A stretch of 64,000 bases of DNA, taken from positions 81,501-145,500 of the forward strand of contig NZ_WOFE01000006.1 in assembly GCF_016881405.1 (NCBI RefSeq). Direction: 5' to 3'. A program made the translations under genes and the position numbers. Each line of letters starts with the position of its first letter. Positions within the stretch are counted from its first letter, which is position 1. The notes under the pieces were generated by a model, which searched no databases, was not told the DNA's origin, and worked only from the letters and a program-made list of their open reading frames with translations. Source of the stretch: Deefgea chitinilytica. Lineage in GTDB: Bacteria > Pseudomonadota > Gammaproteobacteria > Burkholderiales > Chitinibacteraceae. Shown one piece after another: positions 34,854-44,697 of the stretch.

Positions 34854-35301
34854 ATTGATAGACTTTTGCTGATGAAGGTGAGCAATAAAATTTATTTAGA
34901 TCTTGTTTAAAAAAAATTCTTAGCCAATTTTATGGCTGATTCAACTGAATTACGTTATTTGCAAATAAGTCTTTTATTATAAAGCTTTACAAGCAGTTGA
35001 TGGATTTAAAGTAAATGAGTAATTGCTAATGCTGATGAATTTACTTTTGTGATTTGTATCATAAATGATTGCTTGAATTCAGCCAAGCCCATTTATCATC
35101 AGACCATCATGTGCTATTAAGTGTCGATAAATAGATAGGAATATTATGAAATAGTTAATTACCAAACACTTATTTTATGATGTTGCTGCATCCGGCAGTT
35201 GCTGATGATAGAATTGCAACTTGAAACCAAAATGAAATAAGTTTGTAGTAAGATTTGTTTGCGTGTTGGACTGGCAAGTCGCTCTGTAACTGGAATGTGG
35301 A
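34854..35301. other. AT-rich region before the exopolysaccharide cluster
   Basis: The 448 bases between the leftward PEP-CTERM gene and rightward epsL should hold the main cluster promoter. Composition is strongly AT-rich. I could not identify a convincing sigma-70 or sigma-54 element, and the small open frames lack support. Confidence 0.5.
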
Positions 35302-36474
35302 ATGTTAAGAAAAAATTTAGTGCTGCTGAGTGCGCTTGCTTTGGGGAATGCGCAAGCGGCATACGACAGTGAAGATACGGTTAAATTATTTGCGGATCTT
35401 GCCTACGTCTATGATTCCAACGTCTTTCGACTTTCAGATAAGCAAGAGAATAATTCTACTCGCAGGCATCAACAAAAAAGCGATTCAAGTATCACCGCAG
35501 GCTTTGGAGGTCGTGTTGATCTGCCCTTAAGTCGGCAAAATGTATATGCCACTGCCAATGTTTCATATAGAAATTATCAGGTTTTTGATGAGCTAAACGG
35601 GCCTGCATGGGATGTTGGCTTGGGATGGAATTGGGTTGTTGGCAATCAATGGAGTGGAACTTTAACAGCATCAACGAGCAGTGAATTATCCTCATTTGAT
35701 GATGTTCGTGTGTCGGTAGTGGATACAGTAAAGAAAGACCGCTTTACTTGGAGTGCCAATTACCAATTACTCAGCAACTGGGCCTTGCTGGCAAACGCAA
35801 GATATATACAAGAAGATCACGACGTCCGTAAATATCAGAATGCGAATGATAGATTACTCGGCGGCGGCGTGAGATATACCTCAGATCGAGGATTTTCAGT
35901 TACGCTATTGCACAGCTGGTCTGAGCATAATTATGAAGAAGATTTGATTATCCCTGCTCACCTGCGTGGCTATCGTGAACAGGATACGAGTTTGGCGCTA
36001 AGCTGGCCTGTTACCGAAAAATTTAACGCCAATTTAAATATCGGCTACAACCAGTGGACATCTGATTTCAATAGCACGAAAAGCACAAAACCAACAGGCT
36101 CATTGGATCTGCTTTGGAAAGTAACGCCTAAGACAACGCTGAGTGCTGGTGCGGGGCAAAATTTTGATTCCTTCGGAAGTAATTTTGTTGGTCGTGATTT
36201 AGAGCGTACAGCCTACGTAAAAGCAGATTGGGCAATCACTGACAAATCAAAACTAGCCGCACTATATAAATATCGCCAGCTTGAGACTCAATTGGCCTCG
36301 GGGCGGATTACACAAGATTCGGAATACGATATGTTTCGATTAAGCTTTGACTACAAAATTTTGCGGAGCATGTTGATTCGTTCTTTTGTAGAGTTCGGCT
36401 CTCGAGATGAGAAAATTAATCAATTTGACTACACCGATGAGCAAGTCGGTGTTTCGGTAAAGTATGACTTTTAA
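35302..36474 (+). CDS. epsL: Outer-membrane beta-barrel EpsL
   Basis: The 390-residue protein has a short signal peptide (ending NAQA) and alternating amphipathic strands throughout, ending in the aromatic outer-membrane signature VGVSVKYDF. Position at the head of an epsD-E-F-G/xrtB cluster matches the EpsL family of exopolysaccharide operons. It probably sits in the outer membrane and helps polysaccharide export. GGAATG-type sequence precedes the ATG. First gene of a rightward run reaching 58759. Confidence 0.8.
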   Translation: MLRKNLVLLSALALGNAQAAYDSEDTVKLFADLAYVYDSNVFRLSDKQENNSTRRHQQKSDSSITAGFGGRVDLPLSRQNVYATANVSYRNYQVFDELNGPAWDVGLGWNWVVGNQWSGTLTASTSSELSSFDDVRVSVVDTVKKDRFTWSANYQLLSNWALLANARYIQEDHDVRKYQNANDRLLGGGVRYTSDRGFSVTLLHSWSEHNYEEDLIIPAHLRGYREQDTSLALSWPVTEKFNANLNIGYNQWTSDFNSTKSTKPTGSLDLLWKVTPKTTLSAGAGQNFDSFGSNFVGRDLERTAYVKADWAITDKSKLAALYKYRQLETQLASGRITQDSEYDMFRLSFDYKILRSMLIRSFVEFGSRDEKINQFDYTDEQVGVSVKYDF

Positions 36475-36493
36475 ATAACAGGGAATCCTCGCT

Positions 36494-37966
36494 TTGCACC
36501 AAGACGTTCCTGAAAAACTAAGCCTAAAAGCCATCAAAGAATACGAGCAAGTTGTGCATCAACCTAGCTTGTTGGGTGATCGTTTTCGTGAATTTAGCAA
36601 TTCATCGCCAGTGATTGGCTTTTTCAAGTTATTTTTAGATCCTTTTCTGGTGCTTGCCACCCTGTACGCGTTAACAATCCCGTTTGAAATTGCCCGTGAT
36701 GGTGTTTTAGTGTTGCAAGCGGTGCTGACGTTCTTGTTAACCGCGGTGATGCTCGATGGTGTTTTTCTGTTTGTGCCTGGTTACTCTAGGCCTTTACTCG
36801 GTTTAGGTCGATTTGCCATTGAGTGGTGCGCGGTATTATTGAGTCTATTTCTGATTGGATTAGTATCAGGATTTCATTCCTACGTTCATCCTCCTTTCTT
36901 TATCGCTTGGGCGATTCTTGCGCCTGTCGTTCTGATGCTAGCGCATTTGCTATTTCGCTTATTTGTGCTGCATCCGATTAAGCAAGACATTAAAAATGTC
37001 GTCATTATTGGTGCCAATGCACCAGGGCAAGCTTTGGCGAGAAATATCCAAACGCACTCATACCTGAAGATGAGCTTTTTGGGTTTTTTTGAGGACCGAG
37101 ATACCTCACGTTTAGGCGAAATTAATCCCGCAGAGATTATCGGTGACCTAACAACTTTTCCGGATTTTGTTAGTAAAAATAACATTCAGCAAATCTACAT
37201 CACCCTGCCGATGACCGCACAGCCGCGTGTAATGGCGATTTTGGATTGCCTAAAAGATAGCACTGCATCAGTTTATTTTGTGCCGGATTTATTTGTATTT
37301 GACTTAATTAATGCCCGTTTTGATCACGTTGCAGGCTTGCCAGTTGTGGCGATTTGCGAGAGCCCATTTTTGGGTCTGAATGGTGTTGTGAAAAGGATCA
37401 GCGATATTGTGTTGTCGCTGATGATCTTAGCCTTGATTTGGCCTGTACTACTCGCTGTTGCGATTGCGGTTAAATTAACTTCTCCGGGGCCAGTTTTTTT
37501 CAAGCAAAAACGTTATGGAGAAGATGGCCAAAGTGTGTTGGTCTATAAGTTTCGCTCGATGACAGTAATGGAAAACGGCGACAAGGTCGTGCAAGCGACT
37601 AAGAACGATGCGCGATTAACTCCTATCGGTGGTTTCATCCGTAAAACGTCGCTCGATGAGTTGCCGCAGTTTATTAATGTGCTGCAAGGCAAAATGAGTA
37701 TTGTTGGTCCACGCCCACATGCTAATGCGCATAACGAACAATACCGCAAATTGATTAAAGGCTACATGATTCGCCATATGGTCAAACCGGGCATCACCGG
37801 GTGGGCACAAGTGAATGGTTTTCGCGGTGAGACCGATACATTAGACAAAATGGAAGGCCGTATCGCTTACGATTTAGACTATCTAAGAAATTGGTCTGTC
37901 TGGCTAGATATCAAAATTATTTGGATGACGGCTACCAGCATGTTTCGAGATAAAAACGCATTTTGA
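36494..37966 (+). CDS. Undecaprenyl-phosphate glucose phosphotransferase (WcaJ/EpsB type)
   Basis: Inner-membrane initiating enzyme that transfers sugar-1-phosphate to undecaprenyl phosphate. Of 490 residues, the first about 280 hold four to five helices and a CoA-binding-like domain (VVIIGANAPGQALARN). The catalytic C-terminus follows a helix at about 300-325 and shows SPGPVFFKQKRYGEDG, YKFRSM, RKTSLDELPQFINVL and GPRPHA. Start codon is TTG at 36494, supported by AGGGAA eight bases upstream and no better ATG. Starts the repeat unit of the polymer. Confidence 0.9.
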   Translation: MHQDVPEKLSLKAIKEYEQVVHQPSLLGDRFREFSNSSPVIGFFKLFLDPFLVLATLYALTIPFEIARDGVLVLQAVLTFLLTAVMLDGVFLFVPGYSRPLLGLGRFAIEWCAVLLSLFLIGLVSGFHSYVHPPFFIAWAILAPVVLMLAHLLFRLFVLHPIKQDIKNVVIIGANAPGQALARNIQTHSYLKMSFLGFFEDRDTSRLGEINPAEIIGDLTTFPDFVSKNNIQQIYITLPMTAQPRVMAILDCLKDSTASVYFVPDLFVFDLINARFDHVAGLPVVAICESPFLGLNGVVKRISDIVLSLMILALIWPVLLAVAIAVKLTSPGPVFFKQKRYGEDGQSVLVYKFRSMTVMENGDKVVQATKNDARLTPIGGFIRKTSLDELPQFINVLQGKMSIVGPRPHANAHNEQYRKLIKGYMIRHMVKPGITGWAQVNGFRGETDTLDKMEGRIAYDLDYLRNWSVWLDIKIIWMTATSMFRDKNAF

Positions 37967-37999
37967 TGTTGTTTTGAACAGCAATTAAAGGATTTAACA

Positions 38000-38902
38000 A
38001 TGAAAAAATTAAGCCCAATCGCATTAGCAATTTCAGCAGTATTGGTACTGACTGCTTGCAATGATAAAGAAGAAAAGAAATCGCCAAGCCAAGTTTTGGC
38101 CAAAGTGAACGATGCCGAAATCACCGTGCATCAGCTCAATTTCGTCCTCGCGCAAACACCGAATGCCAGCCCTGAGCAGAAACAACAGATTTTAGAGCAG
38201 CTTGTTGACCAAGAATTATTGGTAGAAAAAGCCGCTGAATTGAAGCTTGATCGTGAGCCAAATATCGTACAAGCCATTGAAGCCGCCAAGCGTCAAATCT
38301 TGGCGCAGGCGGCGGCGGAGCGTGTCATTGGCAAGCCAGCAGAACCAAGTAAAGCAGCGATTGATGAGTTTTATGCAAAAAATCCAGGCTTGTTCGCTGA
38401 TCGTAAAACTTATGATTTTGTAATGTTTGCCTTGCCAAAAGCGGCTTATAGCGAAGCAATCGCAGCGCAACTCAATACCTCAACGACGCCAATGCAAGTA
38501 AAAGCGGTGTTGGATGCGGCAAAAATTCAATTTGAAAGCAACGAAAGCAGCCGCGCCGCCGAACAATTGCCGATGCAAATGCTGCCTAAATTTGCCGCAA
38601 TGAATCAAGGTGATATTTTGGCGATGGCCGAGGGCGACAAAATGGTGCTGCTGCAGTTGAAAGCTAGCCATGCTGCTCCAGTTGCGCCAGCGGATGCTGA
38701 GCCACTTATCAAGCGCTATTTGAGCAGCAATGCAGCGCAAGAAAATGCAAAAGCCAAGTTAAAAGCGCTGCAAGCTGCAGCAAAAATTGAATATCTGCAG
38801 AAATTCGCCTCAGCACCGGTCGCAGCGCCTGCAGTAGCCAATGCGGGTAACGCATCAGCAACCGATGACAGTCTTAAAGCCGGATTAAAAGGATTGAAAT
38901 AA
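38000..38902 (+). CDS. epsD: EpsD-family peptidyl-prolyl isomerase-like lipoprotein
   Basis: The 300-residue lipoprotein (lipobox LTAC, about Cys20) has a SurA-type N-terminal chaperone region: VLAKVNDAEITVHQLNFVL and EQKQQILEQLVDQELLVEKA. A parvulin-like PPIase stretch is weak, so the chaperone function may dominate. The alanine-rich C-terminus is low complexity. TAATG couples it to epsE by one base. Probably assists assembly of the exopolysaccharide export machinery in the periplasm. Confidence 0.85.
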   Translation: MKKLSPIALAISAVLVLTACNDKEEKKSPSQVLAKVNDAEITVHQLNFVLAQTPNASPEQKQQILEQLVDQELLVEKAAELKLDREPNIVQAIEAAKRQILAQAAAERVIGKPAEPSKAAIDEFYAKNPGLFADRKTYDFVMFALPKAAYSEAIAAQLNTSTTPMQVKAVLDAAKIQFESNESSRAAEQLPMQMLPKFAAMNQGDILAMAEGDKMVLLQLKASHAAPVAPADAEPLIKRYLSSNAAQENAKAKLKALQAAAKIEYLQKFASAPVAAPAVANAGNASATDDSLKAGLKGLK

Positions 38903-39693
38903 TGATCAAGAAATTGGGCATGTTGCTGTGCTTTAGTTTGCTGAGTTTGTTTGCCGCCTCATCTTGGGCGAAGCCACAAGGCGAATACGTTTTGGGTCCC
39001 GGTGATGTGGTGAAAATCCAAGTCTATGACCATCCTGATTTAACGACAGAAGTGCAGCTCAATAATGAAGGTGGTTTGGCTTTTCCACTCATTGGTGAAG
39101 TGAAACTGGAAGGTTTAGATTACACCGAAGCCGAAGCATTGATTGCTAAAAAATTAATGGAAGGCAATTTCATTAAAAAGCCCAATGTGAATGTACTGAT
39201 CGTGCAATACCGCAGCCAGCGCGTTGCGGTATTGGGCGAAGTGAACAAGCCTGGCCGCTATGCACTTGATAGTGCCACCAATATCATTGATTTACTCGCT
39301 ATTGCTGGTGGCATTAGCCCCGCCGGTGGCGACACAATTGTGATTTTGCGTGGTGAAGAACGAATTGAATACAAGCTCAGTAAACTTACGCAATTATCCA
39401 ATCCAGAAAAACGCCATATTCAGATTATGAATGGCGATACGGTCTATGTGCCTAGAGCGCAGCAATTCTATGTTTATGGTGAAGTCAATCGTCCTGGTGT
39501 TTTCCGTCTAGAGCCGAAAATGACCATGATGCAGGCATTATCTGTAGCGGGTGGCTTTAATCCACGTGCCTCCCATCGAAGCATTGAAATTCATCGCGTG
39601 GCGGCTGACGGCCAAGTAGAAAAAATTGCAGCAAAACTCACCGACTTCATTCAGGAAAACGATACCGTTTTCGTGCAGGAAAGTTTGTTTTAA
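38902..39693 (+). CDS. epsE: Polysaccharide export protein EpsE (Wza-like)
   Basis: Outer-membrane export component of 263 residues. A signal peptide (ending SWA) is followed by Poly_export and SLBB domains: YVLGPGDVVKIQVYDHPDL, then RVAVLGEVNKPGRYAL and QFYVYGEVNRPGVFRL. There is no lipobox, unlike Wza. Works with the EpsF chain-length protein to move polymer across the envelope. Confidence 0.92.
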   Translation: MIKKLGMLLCFSLLSLFAASSWAKPQGEYVLGPGDVVKIQVYDHPDLTTEVQLNNEGGLAFPLIGEVKLEGLDYTEAEALIAKKLMEGNFIKKPNVNVLIVQYRSQRVAVLGEVNKPGRYALDSATNIIDLLAIAGGISPAGGDTIVILRGEERIEYKLSKLTQLSNPEKRHIQIMNGDTVYVPRAQQFYVYGEVNRPGVFRLEPKMTMMQALSVAGGFNPRASHRSIEIHRVAADGQVEKIAAKLTDFIQENDTVFVQESLF

Positions 39694-39721
39694 CCGCGCC
39701 CAAAATTACTGAGTAAATTCG

Positions 39722-41095
39722 ATGACTTTTGAACAGTTTTTAAATATCTTGCGCGCCCGAAAGTGGATAGCATTATCGGTATTTTTTACCGTGATGATTG
39801 GCACATTAATTGTAAGTTTATTGCTACCCAAGCAATATACCGCAGAAGCCACATTGGCGATCGATATCAAAGCAGCTGACCCAGTAACAGGTCAGCAAAT
39901 TTCTGGGTATATGGCGCCAAGCTTTATGGCGACACAAGTCGACATGATTACCAGCCAAAATACAGCGCTAAAGGTGGTTGATACTTTGGGTTTGGCGCTA
40001 TTGCCTGAAGCGCAAGCGCAATTTCAAGAGGCCACCAAGGGCAAGGGTGATATTCGCAATTGGTTTGCCGAATCGTTGCTAAAAGGATTAGATGTAAAGC
40101 CTAGCCGCGAGAGTAATGTCATTAATTTGGAATACACGGCGACTGATCCAAAATTTGCTGCGGCTTTAGCCAATAACTTCGCGCAAGCCTATATCCGCAC
40201 CACGATTGATATCAAAACCGCTGCAGCACAGCAAAATAATGTGTTTTTTCAAGAGCAGCTCAAATCACTGCAAAGCAATTTAGAAAAAGCGCAGAACAAA
40301 CTTTCTGAGTACCAGCAACAGCACGGCATTGTGGGCGGCGATGAGCGACTGGATGTTGAAAATCAACGCCTCAATGAATTATCTAGCCAAGTCGTTGGTG
40401 CACAAACGCAAACCTTTGATGCCCAATCACGTGCCCGAGGTGGCAATGTGGCCCCTGATGTACTGAATAATCCACTGATTCAGCAGCTGAAAGGTCAATT
40501 GGCGGTTCAAGAAGCAAAATACAAACAGCTATCTGAAAAAAACGGCCCCAATCATCCGCACAACCAACAAGCAATGGCCGAACTGAATGCCACGCGTAAT
40601 CAGCTCAGTGAATTGATGGGGCAATACGCCGGTGGTTTGAATAGCGCAGCCGGTAATTCGGCGTCGCGCCAAGCTGCATTGGCAGCCGCTTTGCAAGCAC
40701 AGAAAGAAAAAGTATTGGATTTGAAATCGCAACGTGCCGCATTAGATGTATTGCAGCGTAATGTAGATAACGCCCAACGCAGCTATGACCAAGCTCTACA
40801 ACGCTTTAGCCAAACGATGCTCGAAAGCCGTGCTGATCAAAGCAATATCTCTATCATCAAATCAGCTCCAGAGCCAATTAAGCATTCAAGTCCCAGAATG
40901 CTACTTAATTTAATCTTGGCCATTTTTGTAGGCAGCTTGTTAGCGATTGGCTTTGCAATGCTCGCTGAATTAATTGATCGCCGAATTCGCTCTAAAGATG
41001 ATATTGAAAATATGCTAGGGCTAACCGTATTGGCAGATTTATTACCCCCTCAAGGCAAACGTAAATTTGGTCGTAAAGCAGGAGCAGCAGCATGA
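39722..41095 (+). CDS. epsF: Chain length determinant protein EpsF
   Basis: Inner-membrane Wzz-family protein of 457 residues. TM1 is at about 15-35, TM2 at about 395-415, with a long periplasmic coiled-coil part between (about 160-345). The Wzz motif region SAPEPIKHSSPRMLLNL precedes TM2. The cytoplasmic C-terminus (LIDRRIRSKDDIENMLGLTV) is the contact for the kinase-like partner encoded next. The stop overlaps the following ATG by four bases. Confidence 0.92.
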   Translation: MTFEQFLNILRARKWIALSVFFTVMIGTLIVSLLLPKQYTAEATLAIDIKAADPVTGQQISGYMAPSFMATQVDMITSQNTALKVVDTLGLALLPEAQAQFQEATKGKGDIRNWFAESLLKGLDVKPSRESNVINLEYTATDPKFAAALANNFAQAYIRTTIDIKTAAAQQNNVFFQEQLKSLQSNLEKAQNKLSEYQQQHGIVGGDERLDVENQRLNELSSQVVGAQTQTFDAQSRARGGNVAPDVLNNPLIQQLKGQLAVQEAKYKQLSEKNGPNHPHNQQAMAELNATRNQLSELMGQYAGGLNSAAGNSASRQAALAAALQAQKEKVLDLKSQRAALDVLQRNVDNAQRSYDQALQRFSQTMLESRADQSNISIIKSAPEPIKHSSPRMLLNLILAIFVGSLLAIGFAMLAELIDRRIRSKDDIENMLGLTVLADLLPPQGKRKFGRKAGAAA

Positions 41096-41967
41096 ATGCA
41101 ATTACAGGTCAGCTTGCAACGCAAATGGCTAAAGCTAATATCGGCCAACAATTACTCGATAATGGCAAACTCAATGCGCAACAAGCAGAAAAAGTGCTTC
41201 GCCTGCAAAAAGAAACCGGCATGCGTTTTGGTGAGGCTGCAATAAAATTAGGGTTTATTACAGAGAATGATATTCAGGATGTATTAGCACAGCAATTTGA
41301 ATACCCCTATCTTGTATCTGGCTCTAGCCAAGTAAGTGAAGGGCTTGTAGCTGCATACGAGCCTTTCGATGTCCGTGTGGAAGGTTTGCGTAGTCTGCGG
41401 AGCCAGATTTTCTTACGCTGGATGGAGATTGGCAATAAATCAATTACTTTGTCATCATACGATGCAACAGAATCTTGTGATTTATTGGCTGCAAACTTAG
41501 CGATTGTGTTTTCACAGCTGGGTGAGCGAACTTTGCTGGTCGATAGCAATCTTCGAACTCCTAAGCAGTGTAATTTATTTGGTCTAAAAAATAATACGGG
41601 ATTAAGCGATATTTTGGCTAATCGTTCAGATCAATCGTGTATCCAAAAAATTACAGACCTACAAGATTTGTCGGTACTGACAGCAGGAACAAGCGCACCA
41701 AATCCTCAAGAATTATTGTCTAGAGATACTTTCACGCAATTGGTTGCTGATTTGGAATCACAATATGACGTGATTATTTATGCCACAACGCCATTATCAA
41801 TTGCAGCTGATGCACAATTGATTGCGACAAGAACAAAAGGCGTTTTGCTAGTAGCACAAAAAGATATTACACCCGCAAAAGGATTGTTGCAGGTAAAAGA
41901 TCAGTTTCAAGCTAATAAAGTTGAAATTATTGGTTGCGTCTTGACTGAGAGCCATCAAACAAAATGA
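41092..41967 (+). CDS. epsG: EpsG-type tyrosine-kinase homologue with degenerate nucleotide site
   Basis: The 291-residue protein has an MshEN-like N-terminal domain (about 17-75: LLDNGKLNAQQAEKVLRLQK) and a ParA/BY-kinase-like domain. Where the Walker A of EpsG homologues is expected (G-x-G-[K/R]-S) it reads SSYDATESC (121-129), losing glycine and the Lys/Arg. The Walker B Asp is also gone (DVIIYATTP, 226-233), though LLVDSNLR retains Asp151. No C-terminal tyrosine cluster is seen. It is likely a catalytically dead regulator of EpsF. Reading frame is intact and starts/stops overlap both neighbours, so it is no decayed pseudogene. Confidence 0.85.
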   Translation: MNAITGQLATQMAKANIGQQLLDNGKLNAQQAEKVLRLQKETGMRFGEAAIKLGFITENDIQDVLAQQFEYPYLVSGSSQVSEGLVAAYEPFDVRVEGLRSLRSQIFLRWMEIGNKSITLSSYDATESCDLLAANLAIVFSQLGERTLLVDSNLRTPKQCNLFGLKNNTGLSDILANRSDQSCIQKITDLQDLSVLTAGTSAPNPQELLSRDTFTQLVADLESQYDVIIYATTPLSIAADAQLIATRTKGVLLVAQKDITPAKGLLQVKDQFQANKVEIIGCVLTESHQTK

Positions 41968-42857
41968 ATCTTTCGTTATCTATAAATCAAACTAGTGCAA
42001 TAGAAAAGGTTTGGCCGATATTAATTGGTTTGATACTAATGTTTGTTCCTGCATTCTGGTGGATTACAGAATATACGTGGAGCAAAGAAAATCAGGGGCA
42101 TGGACCGATTGTATTTGCGATTGGTTTGTGGCTGATTTATCGTTCAAATGATGTATTGGCTAAATTGATTAATGAAGGTCGATCTAATCCAATCGCTGGG
42201 TGGGTTTTCTTTTTATTGGGTTGTTTCTTCTATATTATTGGTAAGTCTCAATCAATTGATTTGATTTTGGCGGGTTCATTTATTGTCGTAATGATTGGCG
42301 TATTGCTTTTGATAGGCGGTTGGGCTGCTATACGTGCATTATGGTTTCCTTTGTTTTTTATGCTGTTTATGCTGCCTTTACCGGGCGCATTAGTCACTGC
42401 ATTGACAATGCCGATGAAAACTGCAGTTTCTTATGTCGCAGAGTTGGCTTTATATCACGCCGGTTATCCAGTTTCACGTTCTGGAGTGATTATTCAAATT
42501 GGCCAGTATCAAATGTTGGTCGCAGATGCCTGCGCTGGATTGCATACTGTATTTACATTAGAAGCAATTGGCTTGCTTTATTTGAATATGATGGGATACA
42601 AGAGTGCATTGCGAAATGTCATTGTAGCTTTGATGGTGATTCCAATTTCTTTTACTGCAAATACGATTCGTGTAATTGTACTTATTTTGATTACCTATTA
42701 TTTTGGTGATGAAGCAGGGCAGGGCTTCTTACATGGCTTCGCCGGTATTGTTTTATTTGGTGTCGCTCTATTTTTATTGATGTCATTTGACACTGTTCTT
42801 GGCGTTGTTTTGAAAAAAATGGGAATTCAGGATGCTGGACTTAAAAAAAGCAAATAA
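41964..42857 (+). CDS. xrtB: Exosortase B (XrtB)
   Basis: Integral membrane cysteine transpeptidase of 297 residues with about eight helices, which cleaves PEP-CTERM proteins. The catalytic residues are Cys190 (VADACAGLHTVFTLEAIGLL), Arg236 (TANTIRV) and His257 (GQGFLHGFAG). The N-terminal HGPIVFAIGLWL motif is typical. Placement between epsG and epsI matches the XrtB loci of betaproteobacteria. ATGA overlap with epsG. Confidence 0.95.
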   Translation: MNLSLSINQTSAIEKVWPILIGLILMFVPAFWWITEYTWSKENQGHGPIVFAIGLWLIYRSNDVLAKLINEGRSNPIAGWVFFLLGCFFYIIGKSQSIDLILAGSFIVVMIGVLLLIGGWAAIRALWFPLFFMLFMLPLPGALVTALTMPMKTAVSYVAELALYHAGYPVSRSGVIIQIGQYQMLVADACAGLHTVFTLEAIGLLYLNMMGYKSALRNVIVALMVIPISFTANTIRVIVLILITYYFGDEAGQGFLHGFAGIVLFGVALFLLMSFDTVLGVVLKKMGIQDAGLKKSK

Positions 42858-43536
42858 TGCCAGTATAATTGCTATTTCTGTAATCATGCTATTGTCTACA
42901 TTCTTAGGGTGGTATTTAACTCCCAAGCAAGTATTAGCTGATGCAAAACCAGCGATTGGCTTGGAAAAAAATATACCTGATCAATTTGCCGACTGGAAAA
43001 TAGACCCTAATATTTCTCCAATTACCACTGCCGCTGATTTGCAAAGCAAATTAGATGAGTTGTACAGCGAAATGTTAAGTCGCACGTATGTGAATAGTAA
43101 AGGCGGCCGAATAATGCTTTCGATTGCTTATGGACGAAATCAAGGCGGTGATGGCACACAAGTTCATCGTCCTGAATATTGTTATCCAGCTCAAGGCTTT
43201 AAATTAAGTGCAATGCATGATGCTGAAATGCAATATAAACAATATAAAATACCCACAAGGCAATTATTAGCCACGAGTGGCCCACGGGTTGAGCCTGTGA
43301 CTTATTGGGTCACTGTTGGAGAAACTGCGTTGCGTTCTGGCTGGGAAAGGAAATTCACACAAATTAAATATGGTCTAAAAGGCACCGTACCTGATGGCTT
43401 GTTGTTTCGAGTTTCGTCGATTTCAAATGATCAAAATGCGGCCTATCAGCTACAAGAACAATTTACCAACGATTTATTAAATGCAGTGAGTGATGAAACG
43501 CGCACTCGACTAATTGGCAAACCAAAGGAAGATTAA
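42832..43536 (+). CDS. epsI: EpsI-family exosortase-associated protein
   Basis: The 234-residue protein has one N-terminal membrane anchor (about 10-29) and a periplasmic domain. Family markers are QFADWKIDP, the central [21 protein letters not shown], and [12 protein letters not shown] with the conserved Cys. It overlaps xrtB by 26 bases, so the two are translationally linked. In other bacteria EpsI is found fused to the exosortase, which supports a joint role; biochemical function is not settled. Confidence 0.92.
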   Translation: MLDLKKANNASIIAISVIMLLSTFLGWYLTPKQVLADAKPAIGLEKNIPDQFADWKIDPNISPITTAADLQSKLDELYSEMLSRTYVNSKGGRIMLSIAYGRNQGGDGTQVHRPEYCYPAQGFKLSAMHDAEMQYKQYKIPTRQLLATSGPRVEPVTYWVTVGETALRSGWERKFTQIKYGLKGTVPDGLLFRVSSISNDQNAAYQLQEQFTNDLLNAVSDETRTRLIGKPKED

Positions 43537-43537
43537 A

Positions 43538-44662
43538 TTGAATAACAAAGTAGCTTTAATTACCGGTGTAACAGGCCAAGATGGCTCATATCTAGCAGAG
43601 TTTCTATTAGAAAAAGGCTATGAAGTTCATGGTATTAAACGTCGCGCATCATCGTTTAATACCCAGCGTGTCGATCATATTTATGAAGACCCACACAATG
43701 CCAACCCAAAATTCAAACTTCATTACGGTGATTTAACTGACACATCTAATTTGACTCGCATTTTGCAAGAAGTGCAGCCGGATGAAGTCTATAACCTGGG
43801 CGCACAATCACATGTGGCAGTGAGCTTTGAAGCGCCAGAATACACTGCAGATGTAGATGCAATGGGAACATTGCGTTTGCTGGAGGCGATCCGCTTTTTG
43901 GGTCTAGAAAAGAAAACGCGTTTTTATCAAGCATCGACTTCTGAGTTGTATGGCTTGGTGCAAGAAATCCCACAAAAAGAAACCACGCCATTTCACCCAC
44001 GTAGCCCGTATGCCGTAGCGAAGATGTACGCCTATTGGATCACCGTAAATTACCGCGAGGCGTATGGCATGTACGCTTGTAATGGTATTTTGTTTAATCA
44101 CGAATCACCACGCCGTGGAGAAACGTTTGTTACCCGCAAAATCACTCGTGGTATCGCTAATATTTCCCAAGGCCTCGAACAATGCCTCTACATGGGTAAT
44201 ATCGATTCATTACGCGATTGGGGCCACGCCAAAGATTACGTGCGCATGCAATGGATGATGTTGCAGCAAAATCAGCCGGATGATTTCGTCATTGCGACTG
44301 GGGTGCAGTATAGCGTTCGCCAGTTTATTCAATGGTCGGCCGAGCACCTAGGCGTTGAAATTGAATTCACAGGCACGGGTGTGGATGAGATTGGCACGGT
44401 AACGCGCATTACGGGCGACAACGCACCAGCTCTCAAAGTAGGTGATGTGGTAGTTCGTATTGACCCACGCTATTTCCGCCCTGCCGAAGTAGAAACACTA
44501 CTCGGCGATCCAAGCAAAGCCAAAGCTGTATTGGGTTGGACGCCAGAAATCACCACCCAAGAAATGTGCGCCGAAATGGTCGCTTATGACTTGCAGCAAG
44601 CCAAGCAGCACGCGCTATTGAAAAAGAATGGCTACGATGTCTCGGTAGCTACCGAACGCTAA
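43538..44662 (+). CDS. gmd: GDP-mannose 4,6-dehydratase
   Basis: Makes GDP-4-keto-6-deoxymannose for GDP-fucose. SDR fold: Rossmann motif [15 protein letters not shown] at the N-terminus, STSELYG, the YxxxK pair in PRSPYAVAK, then [20 protein letters not shown] start at 43538 with AAAGGAA seven bases upstream gives 374 residues, matching the usual 372-374; a longer frame from 43514 overlaps epsI. A GC-rich hairpin follows the stop. Confidence 0.95.
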   Translation: MNNKVALITGVTGQDGSYLAEFLLEKGYEVHGIKRRASSFNTQRVDHIYEDPHNANPKFKLHYGDLTDTSNLTRILQEVQPDEVYNLGAQSHVAVSFEAPEYTADVDAMGTLRLLEAIRFLGLEKKTRFYQASTSELYGLVQEIPQKETTPFHPRSPYAVAKMYAYWITVNYREAYGMYACNGILFNHESPRRGETFVTRKITRGIANISQGLEQCLYMGNIDSLRDWGHAKDYVRMQWMMLQQNQPDDFVIATGVQYSVRQFIQWSAEHLGVEIEFTGTGVDEIGTVTRITGDNAPALKVGDVVVRIDPRYFRPAEVETLLGDPSKAKAVLGWTPEITTQEMCAEMVAYDLQQAKQHALLKKNGYDVSVATER

Positions 44663-44669
44663 CCAGAGA

Positions 44670-44689
44670 AAGCCGGCGTAAGCCGGCTT
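44670..44689 (+). terminator. GC-rich hairpin after gmd
   Basis: AAGCCGGC pairs with GCCGGCTT around GTAA, ending eight bases before the next start codon, with no T tract. It may attenuate, protect the upstream mRNA, or affect initiation of the acetyltransferase gene. Confidence 0.45.
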
Positions 44690-44697
44690 AATATTCT

